Of a stretch of 64,000 nt of DNA, positions 12,216 to 23,798 are shown piece by piece (the stretch's first letter is position 1; every line of letters starts with the position of its first letter). Origin of the DNA: Rhododendron vialii (taxonomy: Eukaryota > Streptophyta > Magnoliopsida > Ericales > Ericaceae). The translations under genes and the position numbers were made by a program. The stretch lies in contig NC_080558.1 in NCBI RefSeq assembly GCF_030253575.1, forward strand, positions 40,203,111 through 40,267,110, written 5' to 3'. The notes below the pieces were generated by a model, which was given only the letters and a program-made list of their open reading frames with translations, was not told the DNA's origin and made no database searches.

Positions 12216-12574
12216 TGTTAAAGCATCCAACTCAAAACCAAATGGCAATGAATGGAGGGGCCGCTCAGGCTTATATACTAGTTTTGAAAGTCGTAATTAA
12301 CCAATGAGAGACAAGCTCTAACATTCCCTCGCGCGTGCGACCCTAGACCCGCACGTGAAGAGGTAAACAAATGATCCATAACATAGGAATCTCAACGATT
12401 AACGAAACAAAGTGCGCTTAAGGCACAAACAATGGGTCAACCAATCAAAAGAGTTTTGTTCAAAAGCCTCCGAAAAGCCTAGCTCTGATACCATGTTAAA
12501 TCATCAAACTCAAAACCAATTGGTAATGAGTGGAGAGGCCGCCCAGACTCATATACTAGTCTTGGAGGTCGTAA
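12216..12574 (-). mobile_element. Small LTR retrotransposon remnant (TRIM-like), truncated
   Basis: Two directly repeated LTR-like blocks (about 12226-12298 and 12504-12573) share AACTCAAAACCAA, TATACTAGT and GGTCGTAAT-type segments. Read on the - strand, the right block ends ATTTAACA and is followed at once by a primer-binding site complementary to initiator tRNA-Met (TGGTATCAGAGC, + coordinates 12482-12493). A purine-rich run GCGAGGGAA precedes the left block, which starts TGTTAGAGC. The internal part is under 200 bp and non-coding, as in TRIMs. The right LTR breaks off at 12574, where a Helitron end begins. Confidence 0.6.
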
Positions 12575-12665
12575 TCTATATAATAAAACAGAGTTGTGTT
12601 TGAATCCAAAAGACAACCAACGCGCTAGATTTATCCCTCTTTGTGCATAAATCTGGACCCTTCAT
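12575..12665 (+). mobile_element. Helitron 5' end inserted in the LTR remnant
   Basis: Just after an A at 12574 the sequence begins TCTATATAATAAAACAGAG, a typical Helitron 5' start (A|TC). Its next about 70 nt (GTTTGAATCCAAAAGACAAC, then CAACGCGCTAGATTTATCCC) match the 5' part of the reverse-oriented Helitron ending at 37589. The 3' end (hairpin plus CTRR) was not found, so only the recognisable start is marked. Confidence 0.55.
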
Positions 12666-15159
12666 TCTACATTCCTTTTAGGTTTTATAAGTTTTACATG
12701 TTTCCTATATGGGAGAAGACTGAACATATCCCCTTTCCTTTTTCAATTGATTATTTTGAATCCTTGGATTTATATACATAAATCCTATGGCTGAGAAACC
12801 TTCCTATTTCATGAATTTTTTTTACTTCTAAGAATTAAATAATATATATCATGGTTGAATTGACATTAGTATGGTAAAATCATTAAGGAGATAAAGTAAA
12901 TAGAAAGGAACCATCTCCTAATACGGTAGAATCATAAATCAAGACCGCTGGCTGAATTGCCATTAACGCGGAGAATCATGTCTAACGTATCTTATTTGTT
13001 ACCTTATTCAACAAAAAATTACGAAGCATTCCTTACATTCTAATGGTGGGGTCAACGATATTATATAGTAAATAGAATTCATGAATTTTCACGTCTTTCC
13101 TTAAAAGGACTTTATATCCAAATTGGCCATTGCAAATGTAGGAAATAGATTATAGATGAAAATTTTGCGCATTGATCTTAAATTATACTCCTAATTAGGA
13201 ATTGTTTTAAATAGAGCAATATGGTAATGGAGACAAATGTTCAATAATTGATCCCAAAATTTAGCCTACAATTTGAATTTCCTCCAATTCTCCTAAAAAA
13301 TGATAACTTTTGAAAGCTCATAAAGAAGTATTGCCCTATAGCATAGCCATATTATCGATTATTCATGTTGTTATTTTGGTAATCAACACAATTTTCTTAT
13401 CGTTTTCGTGTTTGTTTTTCCAATGTTTAGGTGTTTTGTGATCTCACAGCAACTGAAAATTTTATTGTGGTTGCAGGTTTGAGTTTATTTTACTCTTTCT
13501 TTAGAAGTTTTTCCCTTTCAACAGATAGCTCCCTTTTTTTGTATTGGTGTAACTTTGTTGTTTTAATTTGTTTCCCCTTAAGTAGTCTGTTTTTAAGTTT
13601 TTACTGGAATCATAAAGGCCAATTGAGTCACTTCTACGAGCTTCCAGATCTAGGTATTTTAAATCAATTCACTCCCTTCATGATTCAATCTGCAAGTTTG
13701 GATTTCGGGTCTTTTGAGTTTTTAGAAATTATGAACTCAAATTGGGAATGAGAATTTAGAGTTATTTTTTTGTGTATTATTATTATTATTGGTTAATGAT
13801 CATGGTTAGGTTTTACAAAAGTGTAGTATCATGTTGTACGGATATGTAAGGTTATCTAGCGAATGTGATTTCGTATATGCTACTATGAAAATGGATTCCT
13901 TTGGTGTTTCAAATTAGTAGTATAAATACAAAATCACAATCGAGTTTTTCTTTAGCTTTCTTTAGCTCAATTTATAATTTTTATATCTTTTATTGTAATA
14001 TCCTACTTTTAAGTTATGTTGGTTTTAAGTTCTGATTTCATGGGTTTTTTATTTTATTTTTTTGCAGCTATTGTGATGCTGAAATCTAAACCATTAAGGC
14101 CATTCCCGTGAGTACTGTGCATTAGAAGGTAGTTTCGCTCAATTCATTCTCTTTATAGTATAAGCTACAAGTTGGGGTACCGAATTTGGATTTTTTGAGT
14201 TCTAAATTGGCCTAACACAATTCTAAATTAATGGGGCTGATTTCCGAAATTGATTTTAACGCTTATTGTGGTTGCTGATGGCTACTCTCATGATTTTTTT
14301 GCTTTGAAATTAAAGGATAACAATGGTTGGAGTGGGTGCAAGTCGATCTTAGTAAAACTGGCCATGGCCAAAGGAAAGAGGGGTTTGCAAAAGTGCATTA
14401 TCTTATTGTGGTGTTGTTGCAAAATTGTTTCGTGAATGTGCTTCTTTAGTTAGGGTACACTCTACTGCTACATTGATGATTAATTCTTGGTAAATTCAAA
14501 TTTGAAATTGTAATTTCATAATAAATTCGATTCGACCATGAGATTTTCATTTTTGATCGACTTAAATTTTGGCCTGGATGTAGTACTCGTCAAACTCTAC
14601 AATATCAACGGTTCGGATCCAATTTTTGGTATAAGAGATGGATTTGTTAGATTTAAGGAAGAAAAAGAATCAAAGGAGAGGATGAGGGCATATTGGTCTT
14701 TTAAAACAATAGAGGGTAATGTGCATACTTTTGAACCATAGGGGGTATATCCGCACATGGCGCAAACTATAGGGGGTCAAAGTGGATTTTGCCCCCTTTT
14801 TTTTTAACCTAGATACCTCTTTAATTTGAGTTTACCTTGTCCTTGATATAATGCAATTCAGGAATAAACTAGCCTTCGAGGTATTCGTTGTGTTTGGTTC
14901 ACAATTTTATATTGAAAATTTTGAGTTAAAATGTAAAAACATGTGATTGGATGAGTTATTTCTGAAATAAGTGAAACCCTTTTACTTGGTAATACCAGAA
15001 AAGAAACAAAAAAACTGACGGATAAAGACTGGGCTGGCATGGACTTGACGTCACCCGTTCCTCTCTCCCTCTTCAATACAGAGAACGAATCTCTGAACAG
15101 ACTTTTTTTTTTTCCTTTTTACAGATTTCTAATCTACCGAAGTAGGAGCCAAAAGAATG
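12666..15159. other. Probable Helitron body and intergenic DNA
   Basis: The sequence is AT-rich. The longest open frame (13431-13751 +, 106 residues) is hydrophobic and phenylalanine/serine-rich with no recognised domain. Exon-like pieces with TTTGCAG acceptors occur near 13475 and 14066, so captured gene fragments inside a Helitron are possible but not demonstrated. A poly-T tract near 14797 follows a repeated ATAGGGGGT motif. Confidence 0.3.
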
Positions 15160-15530
15160 CTACACACATACAATCTATGCACAGATTGTGCATAGATTTC
15201 GTTGTGGGGTCCATCACGGGTCTTATACAAATCATCCGAGCCGTTCATTAAATGTAAAACATTTTTTCAATGGTCTCCGTAAAAAATAAGCTCAATCCAA
15301 CACCTATAGATACTTCATCCAACCATCTAACTTTTCATTCAGATTTTCGGATAATGAAAAGTTATAGTGTTGGATCGAGTACCTATAGGTATCGGATTGA
15401 GCTCATTTTTTATGGGAACCCTTAAAAAAATGTTTTACATTTAATGAACGGCTCGGATGATTTATGTGGGACCCGTGGTGGGCTCCACAATAAAATCTAT
15501 GCACAAATTGTGTGTGTATAGACTGAAAAG
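15160..15530. repeat. Foldback MITE (about 370 bp)
   Basis: Long arms mirror each other. TCTATGCACAGATTGTGCAT and AATCATCCGAGCCGTTCATT on the left correspond to AATGAACGGCTCGGATGATT and CTATGCACAAATTGTGTG on the right. The arms run almost to the centre near 15345. The same TTTTTTACGGAGACC/GAGCTCATTTTTTA style recurs in the 57360-57660 and 58968-59209 elements, suggesting one family. Confidence 0.75.
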
Positions 15531-16234
15531 CTGGGAAAAGGAGGGAGATGGGTGGGAGTGGTGGCGGCCATTTGAATTGCACATGGTTGTAGTCAGATGT
15601 TCAAGTCAAATGCCGGCCTTTGCAAACACTTTTTGGCTCCACCAACTTTTTGGCATTCAAAAATTACTTTCTAAAACAAAATCTCAAAATGGTGAACCGA
15701 ACACAGTCATTGTGCTTTGTTGAATAATCAAGTTGGTGTGTTGGTACGGAATGGTTTGTATTTCGTACTAAATATCATCAGTTTGAGTTTTGTATTGGCA
15801 GGATTAATTGAATTATAATGGTTGTGTCTACTGTCTAAATGTAACAGTTGACTCGAGTATTGGCCTACACTGGAGCATCTTTTTTACCTCTCCCCTGCTT
15901 TCACTCGTTGGAGTTAGATTATGTATATTGTATGGTTTTACGTTAACTTGTTATTCCCTCCCAAGTAGTTTGTCCTGTAATTTATTTGACTACCAAAGCC
16001 AAACAGGAGAGTATTCGTTTCTTCTTGCAGATCGATGTATAGTCTCAAACAGATGCTGAACTTTTGACTCGCAAATTGAGCAGCGGATGAAGTTCGTCTC
16101 TATAGAAATGTGATCAACTCTAAGAGGCAAGTTAGCTGTATTCTTTGCTCTTGAGCCTTGAGGAAGAAAGCTTTTCCAACGGCTGAAATTTGTGTGGTTT
16201 GTGTAGACACGAAGTGGGTACAAATACAAAATAT
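15531..16234. other. Intergenic DNA, no gene seen
   Basis: Unique-looking sequence with short frames in several phases. No domain or conserved splice pattern was recognised. Confidence 0.4.
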
Positions 16235-16762
16235 GTTAGGATCAAAGAGAGAGTGTGTAACACAAGACACAAGTAATATTATTCGAACACTGGTTCAAAC
16301 TAGCTTGATCTCTACAAAAGGGAGAACCCTCCTTTTACAGGCGTAAGGAGAGAATACTGACACTGATGTTTACATCATGACTTACGTACAAACATTAACT
16401 TGCCTGACTAATTACATCCTTGTAATAGTACTCTATATAATTAGGCTTTACTGTTACAAGTGTTGTGTATAATTAGACTTTCACCCCTTCTGAAAAGACC
16501 ACCGATTAATACTTTTTACAATAATACACAACACTTGTAACAGTAAAGCCTAATTATATGGAGTACTATTACAAGGATGTAATTAGTCAAGCAAGTTAAT
16601 GTTTGTACGTAAGCCATGATGTAAACATCGGTGTCAGTATTCCCTCCTTACGCCTATAAAAGGAGGGTTCTTCCTTTGTAAAAATCAAGCTAGTTTGAAC
16701 CAGTGTTCGAATAATATTACTTGTGTCTTGTGTTACACACTCTCTATTTGATCCAAACCTAC
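16235..16762. repeat. Large near-perfect inverted repeat (LTR-derived palindrome)
   Basis: Arms of about 240 bp (16235-16478 and 16519-16762) are nearly exact complements around a spacer of about 40 nt. Read rightwards, the right arm looks like an LTR: GCCTATAAAAGGAGGG as a TATA region, then a leader, ending near TTGATCCAAACCTA. The left arm is the same unit reversed (TGTTAGGATCAAAGAG). Two head-to-head solo LTRs or a foldback element would give this structure. A transcript through it would form a long double-stranded RNA. Confidence 0.75.
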
Positions 16763-17151
16763 TTTGTGAAATCAAATCAAGACAAACGTCTTGGTTCTGC
16801 TGCATAAGAGGTACTTTTGAGTCATTGAAAGTTTCATTTTAATACGACTTATGTGCATTTGTAAGGTGGAAGTGGATTGGGTATGGTTTTAAAAGTTGGA
16901 TGTAACTAAAACCTCTTGTCTATTCGCAAACTTACGCAGAAGCATATCATAGATTTTTTTGTGATCTATTAATTTGAATGACAACTCGGTTCTATATATT
17001 GGTGCGCACGTTGGCAGCATTAGCCACAGTAAAAACCTGAGTGCTGTTGAGGCTGGGATGTTTTTTATGTGCAATTACACTTGTACAGTGATTGTTCAGG
17101 TGTCAATGTAGTTTTACTGTTTTATTTACCTTTCCTTGTCTCCTTGACATT

Positions 17152-17516
17152 GCCCGGTTCGGCTAAATAAGTCAACTGACTTTTTTTTTGCATTATTTAA
17201 ATTTTTTTCGTATTTGTTAGTTTTACGACGATTTTTTGGGGATAATTGTATCGTCATGACAAGAGGAATCTAAAAAGTAAAAAATTACTGTCGAAACTTA
17301 ATTTTTTTGAATAAAGACAAAAATAAGCTAATAAATCAATTTTTTCGTCTTTATTAAAAAAAAATTGGAATTCGATCATAATTTTTTACTTTTTAGATTC
17401 ATCTCTTCATGACGATTCAATAATCCTCTAAAAAATTGACGAAAAACTAACGGATACGAAAAAAAATTTGAATAAGGACAAAAATAAACCAGTTGGCTTA
17501 TTTAGCTGAACGGGAC
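17152..17516. repeat. Foldback MITE (about 365 bp)
   Basis: The ends CCCGGTTCGGCTAAATAAGT and CTTATTTAGCTGAACGGG are complementary, and the complementarity continues through ATTTTTTTCGTATTTGTTAG / CTAACGGATACGAAAAAAAA to a centre near 17340. Confidence 0.75.
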
Positions 17517-18551
17517 AACTAGGAGATTACGACCGATCAAAAAAAAGAGAGCAGGAGTTTATGTATTATTTCACTGTTTGTTTTGTTAAATAAACACGCC
17601 CTACAAGCTTATCCCATATATGAAGTATTGGGTTATTTAAGCTAGCTTGACTCAAACTGAACGAGTTTAGAATTTGTGTTTTTGCTTGTTTATTCAAGTT
17701 TTTTGTTTGAGTGTGGCTTGTTTATTAGTACTTAAATTTGAGGAGATCTGAAACAAACTCTTAACAAGCCGAACATAGTTAAATTTGAGTAGTTTGGTTT
17801 CATATTAGAGGCTGGTCTTCCTCTTGTTGCTTTTGGCTGGTTCGTCCTCTTTCTTTTGGTTCTCCAAAGGCAAGTGCAATGAGCGTCAGCGCAACATCTA
17901 GTATTTTGGTATCACTAAATAACCAAAAAATGCTAAGGTACAAAGTCGAAATTTTGTCTCATTTGCTATACGATCAGTTGCTATCGGCTCATGTCGCCTG
18001 CTTGCGTATTGCAGCGCAGGTGGATCTTGCTCAGGATCAATGCGCAGCTGGCTCATTCGTAGTAAATGATGGCCAAGTATTTTATCAGTTGCGTATTACC
18101 ACTTCACGAGCATTGCCAGAATGGTTTCTTAACCCAGATTTTTTTCTTGCTGAAAACATGACACGATCCAAAACACTTACGGTGCTTCCAGGAAAAACCC
18201 AGCAAACTCCTCTCTTTTTTTGAAGGCGTTATTTTTTTCAAACTCTGGAAACGTGACAATCAATATTGACTCAAAAACAAGTTTGAAGCAATTAGCAGAA
18301 GACAACCACAAGTTCACAACAAACAAAACACATTTCCCTTTTGCCCAAAATTAAAAATAGGAGTATCGGACAATCCAGGTTGCACGATTTTCATTTGCTT
18401 CGAAGTGTTGTGAGAGAATACATAGTAGGTCTCTTTACCTTTAGTTTCCATGTTCCGCAGCTAGCACAACAAATCTGAAGGGATCAGGGCACACATGTCT
18501 ACCATTTCCCACCACTATATACATGCGAGAGAGCGATATAGAATGTAACCA
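17517..18551. other. Intergenic DNA and 3' flank of the FRS gene
   Basis: The 114-residue open frame at 17879-18223 has no recognised domain and no splice support. The FRS 3' UTR is expected in about 18250-18551 on the - strand. Confidence 0.4.
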
Positions 18552-20567
18552 TCAAAATAAGCTGTCAGCCTCTACAATACTAAACTTGTGCAACAACTCC
18601 TCCAACCCTTGCAAAGCAGCCTTATAATGTTGCTGAGATTGTGCCCCTTGTTCCACAACTTGAATAACACGTTTATACAAATGATTAGACCACTGCAGTG
18701 GATCGTTCGCATCAATATCATCAACGGTGTCATAATCAAGAGGATATCTCCGCTTAAAATCCTTACACCATCGCGGTAGAATGTACTGCGAAGGAATTTC
18801 TTCCACACCATTATAGGTGAGGACATTCAACGCGTGTCTGCATAGATAACCCTTAAAGTTAAACAGACTGCAGATACAACGGATGTCCACTTGAGTTGTC
18901 TCATATAAAACTTCGTAATTCCTCACCTCCTTGTCTCTCCCCTCAACTTCAACTCGTTCCTTGACAACATATGTTATGATTGGCCCATTGACATTCACCT
19001 GCCTTGTGTTGAAGCAGGAGTACATTCCCTCCACTTCAGATAGAAACTTCTTGAAAATTTCTTTAGTATACACCTGGGAAAGCTGAAGCTCAAACTTGCA
19101 TCTTGATTTCAATTCAAAATTTGAGTTTCTCGATTCCAAATCCCCTGTGGCTTCTTTATGGTATTTTCTTTGGAGAACTAAATCGTATTTATCCACAAAT
19201 TCCTTAAACGACGTGTGTTTATGGACATATCCATCGAAAAATGCAGTCAAGCCCTTGTTTTCCTCAATGGGTATCATTCCTGCAAGAGAAATGTCTTTTA
19301 AGTAAACCGGGACCCATTTTTGTCGATCTTCATAAAGTGCTTGAAGCCATTTATTATCGCCAAGCCCATGCCTCCCAATCATATCACCCCAAAAAGTTTC
19401 GAACTCGGATATCTTCAAGGAGTCATAAACTGCTTTATTTAACTGTGTTTTGATCGCTTCAAATCCATTAAGTCCTCCCAACTTCTCTGGAACCCGTTGC
19501 ATAATGTACCATAAACAATAACAATGGCGAGCTCCTGGAAAAACCACTGATACAGCAGTTTGCAAGGCTTTGGACTGATCGGTAATGATAACCTGTGGAG
19601 GTCGTCCTAACATACAGCTAAGCAATGCCCTAAAAACCCAAATGAAGTACTCCACTGAATCATGCCCAAGGAAGCCACATCCCAACAATATGGATTGCCC
19701 ATGATGATTTACTCCCACAAAGGAGATAAGAGGGATTTCGAATTTACTTGCCAAACACGTTGTGTCAATTCTGATGGTGTCATAAAAGTAGCTATAAGCC
19801 GCCCTAGATCTTGCATCTGCCCAAAACACATTCCTCAATCGCCCTACATTGTCAAGATCCATTAGATAAAAGAAGTTTGGATTTGTTAACTTCATGCGAC
19901 AGAAGTAGTTATAGACTGCATGCGCATCCCCTTCTTTAAGTTCCAAATGCTTAGAGTTAACATGATTCCTTCTAGCTTCTCTTTCATCAACATCGGAGTA
20001 CCCATTATCTACAACATCCACAGCTGCAGTTCGGTACAACTTTATTGTATGTACTTCCATAACGGGCTCCAACTGTTGCGCCTTTTTGGCTGCAAGGATC
20101 ATCTTTTTGTGAGACTTGTAAAACCGTTTAACATCTGGGCTCACAGGGTGATTGTGCTGAATCTCAACTTCAACAATTCTCCACCTTTTGGAATCAACAA
20201 GCTTAATGACAATCATTGCTGGACAGCCGGTCCTTGTTTCCGGTCTAGGGTTATTGGCTTCGCTCTTTTTCTTGAAACCTGCACTACTGCAACTAAGTTT
20301 TGCCCTATACCTTTCTTTTCGTTTTGATCTGAACCATGAATTGCTTACTCTGATGCCAAAACCTTGTTCCTTGGCAAATACATTGTAAAAATCATAAGCT
20401 TCATCAAAAGATTCAAACTCCAAACCTACGGTAGGTGGTGGTCGTTCCTTTTGTGAGTGTGTTTCACTGATTTCATCGTCCTGGTCCATGATGGAGCAGT
20501 CTCCTTCATCCTCACATTCATTGCCTCCGTCAAACACCTGCTCACTGTTGAGACAAACTGCCTCCAT
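18552..20567 (-). CDS. FAR1-RELATED SEQUENCE (FRS) protein, main coding exon
   Basis: FRS/FAR1/FHY3 proteins are nuclear transcription factors domesticated from Mutator-like transposases; some act in phytochrome A signalling. The 671-residue frame shows the family order. An acidic N-terminus (1-48) is followed by the FAR1 zinc-type DNA-binding domain (about 50-145, with GCPA and the QHNHPV histidine pair). A MULE transposase-like domain follows (about 245-360, with aspartates in RIDTT and IITDQSKAL), then a SWIM zinc finger (about 564-583, CICSLFNFKGYLCRHA) and a short C-terminal coiled region. Transposase terminal repeats are absent, and the frame is intact, as for a host gene. TCTGTTTCAG immediately precedes the ATG at 20567, a strong splice acceptor, so this exon is probably not the first. 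I cannot assign an Arabidopsis subgroup. Confidence 0.92.
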   Translation of the reverse strand: MEAVCLNSEQVFDGGNECEDEGDCSIMDQDDEISETHSQKERPPPTVGLEFESFDEAYDFYNVFAKEQGFGIRVSNSWFRSKRKERYRAKLSCSSAGFKKKSEANNPRPETRTGCPAMIVIKLVDSKRWRIVEVEIQHNHPVSPDVKRFYKSHKKMILAAKKAQQLEPVMEVHTIKLYRTAAVDVVDNGYSDVDEREARRNHVNSKHLELKEGDAHAVYNYFCRMKLTNPNFFYLMDLDNVGRLRNVFWADARSRAAYSYFYDTIRIDTTCLASKFEIPLISFVGVNHHGQSILLGCGFLGHDSVEYFIWVFRALLSCMLGRPPQVIITDQSKALQTAVSVVFPGARHCYCLWYIMQRVPEKLGGLNGFEAIKTQLNKAVYDSLKISEFETFWGDMIGRHGLGDNKWLQALYEDRQKWVPVYLKDISLAGMIPIEENKGLTAFFDGYVHKHTSFKEFVDKYDLVLQRKYHKEATGDLESRNSNFELKSRCKFELQLSQVYTKEIFKKFLSEVEGMYSCFNTRQVNVNGPIITYVVKERVEVEGRDKEVRNYEVLYETTQVDIRCICSLFNFKGYLCRHALNVLTYNGVEEIPSQYILPRWCKDFKRRYPLDYDTVDDIDANDPLQWSNHLYKRVIQVVEQGAQSQQHYKAALQGLEELLHKFSIVEADSLF

Positions 20568-21640
20568 CTGAAACAGATGGAAACCTCATAATCATAATGG
20601 TTATCAAAATGTGAAAGTACTATTATTGTAGAAATGTAGACTACTCAACTTATGAGTTCCCACGAGTTCTTTATTTTTAGAAAGGACGTCAGAAATAACA
20701 CTAAAGTTGTGGTGAAAGAAAAAAGAGAAACGCATGTTCTTGCTTGTGCGTATTGACAACACGCATACAGAGAACTCAACACAATGACACATACTTCTCT
20801 CTAGGCTCATGAGCAAAGTCCGTAGAGCTTTACAACTCGTCCAAATTGTATTCTGCCATTATGTTCCTTGTCAATGTTAAAACTTTAAGACTTACCACTT
20901 CTGATCTTTAAAGCTTTACTTTCATCAAGTGCATTCAACTATACTCATATCTAGTGGGAAGAAACTAACTTATGAATACATGGTTAAGCTCCCCGACTTT
21001 GGTGGTGTCAACAATGTCAACTACACACAACAAAATAACGTAGAATAATCTACTAAATCTAACCAGTAAGGAGTTGCCATGTAAACCATGTCATCTATGT
21101 ATATACTCTGATGGCACCATTCATGATTTTATTCAGACAAACCACAAGAGAATTGCTCTTGAGCCATACAAGGCCAATAGATTGGGAAGTACAAGCAAAT
21201 ATAAGTCTCTTACCCTAAGAAACCTCCACATGTAACCAAATCATCATCAAGCAATGATCACCATTGAAGAAGAGCAGTTGAACCCACTAATGTACAAAAG
21301 TCGAGAAGCATAGAAAGTTCGGAGACTTCACACAAACATTTGTTCCAACCCACCGGGTTTTGGTTCGATGGCAAGATCTTTTGGCTATGAAGCACCTGCA
21401 TGCCCACGTGGTCGCCGTTTCCGTCTCCAACATGCCGTGACACTCCCAAAAACGTATGGGACACGCTATGTGCCATGGTCATGCACTCGATTCATATTTT
21501 CAGTTAGACACATCTAGGACAAGCTAGGCCACATTTAGGAAGGGTTAGAGACATGGCCCGGATCCTGTTGCAATTTATTTTGACAGGTTCAAACGATTAT
21601 ACTTGACAATGATAGGCAGTCAACCTCGATCATCTGTGGC

Positions 21641-21648
<8 letters not shown>

Positions 21649-21691
<43 letters not shown>
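21649..21691. repeat. (CT)n microsatellite
   Basis: About 21 uninterrupted CT dinucleotides. Such tracts are length-polymorphic in plants. Confidence 0.95.
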
Positions 21692-21695
<4 letters not shown>

Positions 21696-22663
21696 ATTTG
21701 ACTATTAGTTATATAGGGTTAGTTTTTAGTTTTTATGTAATTAATTTTGGTTGTTTGCGGATACAACATCCATAAAGTTAACAATAAAGATAAACAACAA
21801 ACATTTTTATTGGCCGTGGTGCTGGCTATGTCCGTATCATGATTTTTTGAGAAATTTCATGCCTCATGTCCATATTTGTGTAGGTGTCTACAAACCATCT
21901 CAATACCCGTGCTTCTTAGCCCGTGGGATGTTACCATTTGGGTCTCAAGTTCAACTATTGCCAAAAGCGAGGACTGCTGCTCTTTATCCAGTTGGGCCCT
22001 CAGTACCCCTGGTTTGGGTGTTGAACCACAGGGCCTAAGGTGGCCCAACCTGGATGGCAAGGACTCGTGGGTTATCAACAAATAAAAAGACGAGAATTTG
22101 AACCAGTAAATTGATAACTATTTGCAATCCAAAGAACTGTTTTTGCTTATATGAGATGGCTGGATGAGTACAACCTCACTAATCAACCCTGAACCCACTG
22201 CCATGATTTCACTACATGCCTAAACTCCTAATTGCAGTGAAAGAAATCAGGCAGCAATCCTTGGGGTGGTACAGCCAGTACTAGAACAAACTTCAGGGCT
22301 TGTAAGCTCTATCAGCAAAAGAAAGATAATTCTTACATCGTGTCGAGATATGGTCAAATTCCCAGGTTTGGCACTTGATGGCAAGCATCAAGTGATGAAT
22401 TAGGCATGCTGTTATGGCCAATGCCAAGCCAAATACCAAACATCAGAAAGACAAAAACTTTCATGTGTATCCTCCAAACCATCAACTCAGTAGCCAATTA
22501 ATTTTAAGCATTGCTTTCATATAACTAAAGATACAAAACCACACCACACGAAAGGACCCAAGAGCTCAAGAACTTAAAGACATTTAGGAAGAGAGAAACA
22601 TGCCACGATTTCAACTCATCATGCATAATTTTACATTGTGTAGAAAGTAATATTTCTTGCAAC

Positions 22664-23261
22664 CAATGTTTTGAAAACTGGACCGGTGAGTGAACTGGAA
22701 AAGGGGCCGGATCGACGGCCTACCGGTTCCACCACGGTCAAACCGGAATCGAACCGTGATGTCAAAAGCATATTAGAAATATTAATCTTACTAATAATAA
22801 CAATATAAAAAACAAGAGTAAAATAAGATTGGAATGTCCATGTATGTCTTACTATCAGAGAAGAAATTGGGCTCTTGAGATGAAGTGTGCACTTTATGTT
22901 CAATCCCACATCAGTAGGACACAATACTTGGAAGAACCTTTCCACTTATAAAACGATATCAAGACTTAGTAATGCAATGGGCAGGCAGCTGGTTGGTTGT
23001 AATGCCAGCTTTGAGCATCAAAGAGGCAGTTGTAAGGGCTGTTTCTGATTTTACCATCTCGATTAGTTCAAATTTTCCGTCTTCCGGTTAAAGTGGCCCA
23101 TGACCGGTTCACATGGGTTACTGGTTTAACTGCTAAATTAACTGGTTTTTGATAAAGAAGCCGGTTTTTAACAATTAACGGTTTGATAGATTGTATGGGC
23201 CGGTGTGCATGTCCCAGTTGACGGTCCAACCGGCCGGTCGGGTCCAGCTTCTAAAACATTG
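22664..23261. mobile_element. hAT-like non-autonomous element (598 bp)
   Basis: Terminal inverted repeats CAATGTTTTGAAAACTGG and (reverse) CAATGTTTTAGAAGCTGG flank a body rich in ACCGGT and CCGG motifs. An exact 8-bp duplication CTTGCAAC borders it (22656-22663 and 23262-23269), as expected for hAT transposition. There is no transposase frame, so it would depend on a partner element. Confidence 0.8.
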
Positions 23262-23686
23262 CTTGCAACTTGCAAGGTCCAGCATAGCACATTATTTTCC
23301 ATTAGAACAGACATGGATTGATTTCACTTAGAACCTTTACCAAACCTATATAGAAGTGGACTAATTACAATTGCATACTAAAGAAAAATAATAATAACAA
23401 TTAGGATTCTACCCACAAGTTAGGCAATAACTTTCTGTTTCACTCAATTCCAATGCATATGTATTAGTATCAGAATGACCCTTAACTATTCCTGCATGCA
23501 ATCCCTAGGAAGAATCCTTTGACAATGTTAAGACAGTACCACAAAACGATGTATAGAGTAAATGCTGCTGGGAGTTCTGTTAGTCCACACGGTCGGGTGA
23601 TTTGATCATGGATCGATTTCTTAAAGGATTTATCGGGGGAAAGGACAATGAAAGGAAAACTATAGAAACAAATGTAGCGTACTAAC

Positions 23687-23798
23687 CTCAGTTAGTCTTA
23701 TATTCTTCTCCTCCAGCTTTTCACATCCTTCCATATATCAGACTTCCAGTGCGCCAAAGACGTTTGTCAGCATCCAGGAAAGTAGAAAAGATATTCCC
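23687..23798 (-). CDS. Upstream exon of the FRS gene, probable true start
   Basis: On the - strand a GATTATGCAG acceptor precedes this 112-nt exon, and it ends ACTGAG before GTTAGT, a good donor. Its ATG (23734-23732) opens a frame that, spliced to the acceptor abutting 20567, enters the FRS frame in phase and adds 16 residues (MEGCEKLEEKNIRLTE). A TGA two codons before that ATG closes the frame upstream. A short upstream ORF (start at 23772) ends at this same TGA. The alternative is a non-coding 5' UTR exon, with translation from 20567. Confidence 0.55.

Larger units (their letters stand above)
20568..23686 (-). other. Putative FRS upstream intron with transposon insertions
   Basis: If the exon at 23687-23798 is spliced to 20567, this 3.1-kb stretch is intron. 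It holds a (CT)n microsatellite and a 598-bp hAT-like element. I see no coding exon in the remainder. Confidence 0.45.

Noticed and set aside
13431..13751. 106-residue Phe/Ser-rich open frame
   Set aside because: Low complexity, hydrophobic by AT bias, no family match recognised; possibly inside a Helitron.
17879..18223. 114-residue open frame
   Set aside because: No recognised domain, no splice support and no codon pattern distinct from the surroundings.
18552..20567. Calling the FRS gene an active Mutator transposase
   Set aside because: It has the FAR1 domain, MULE core and SWIM order of domesticated FRS genes, with an upstream spliced exon and no terminal inverted repeats.
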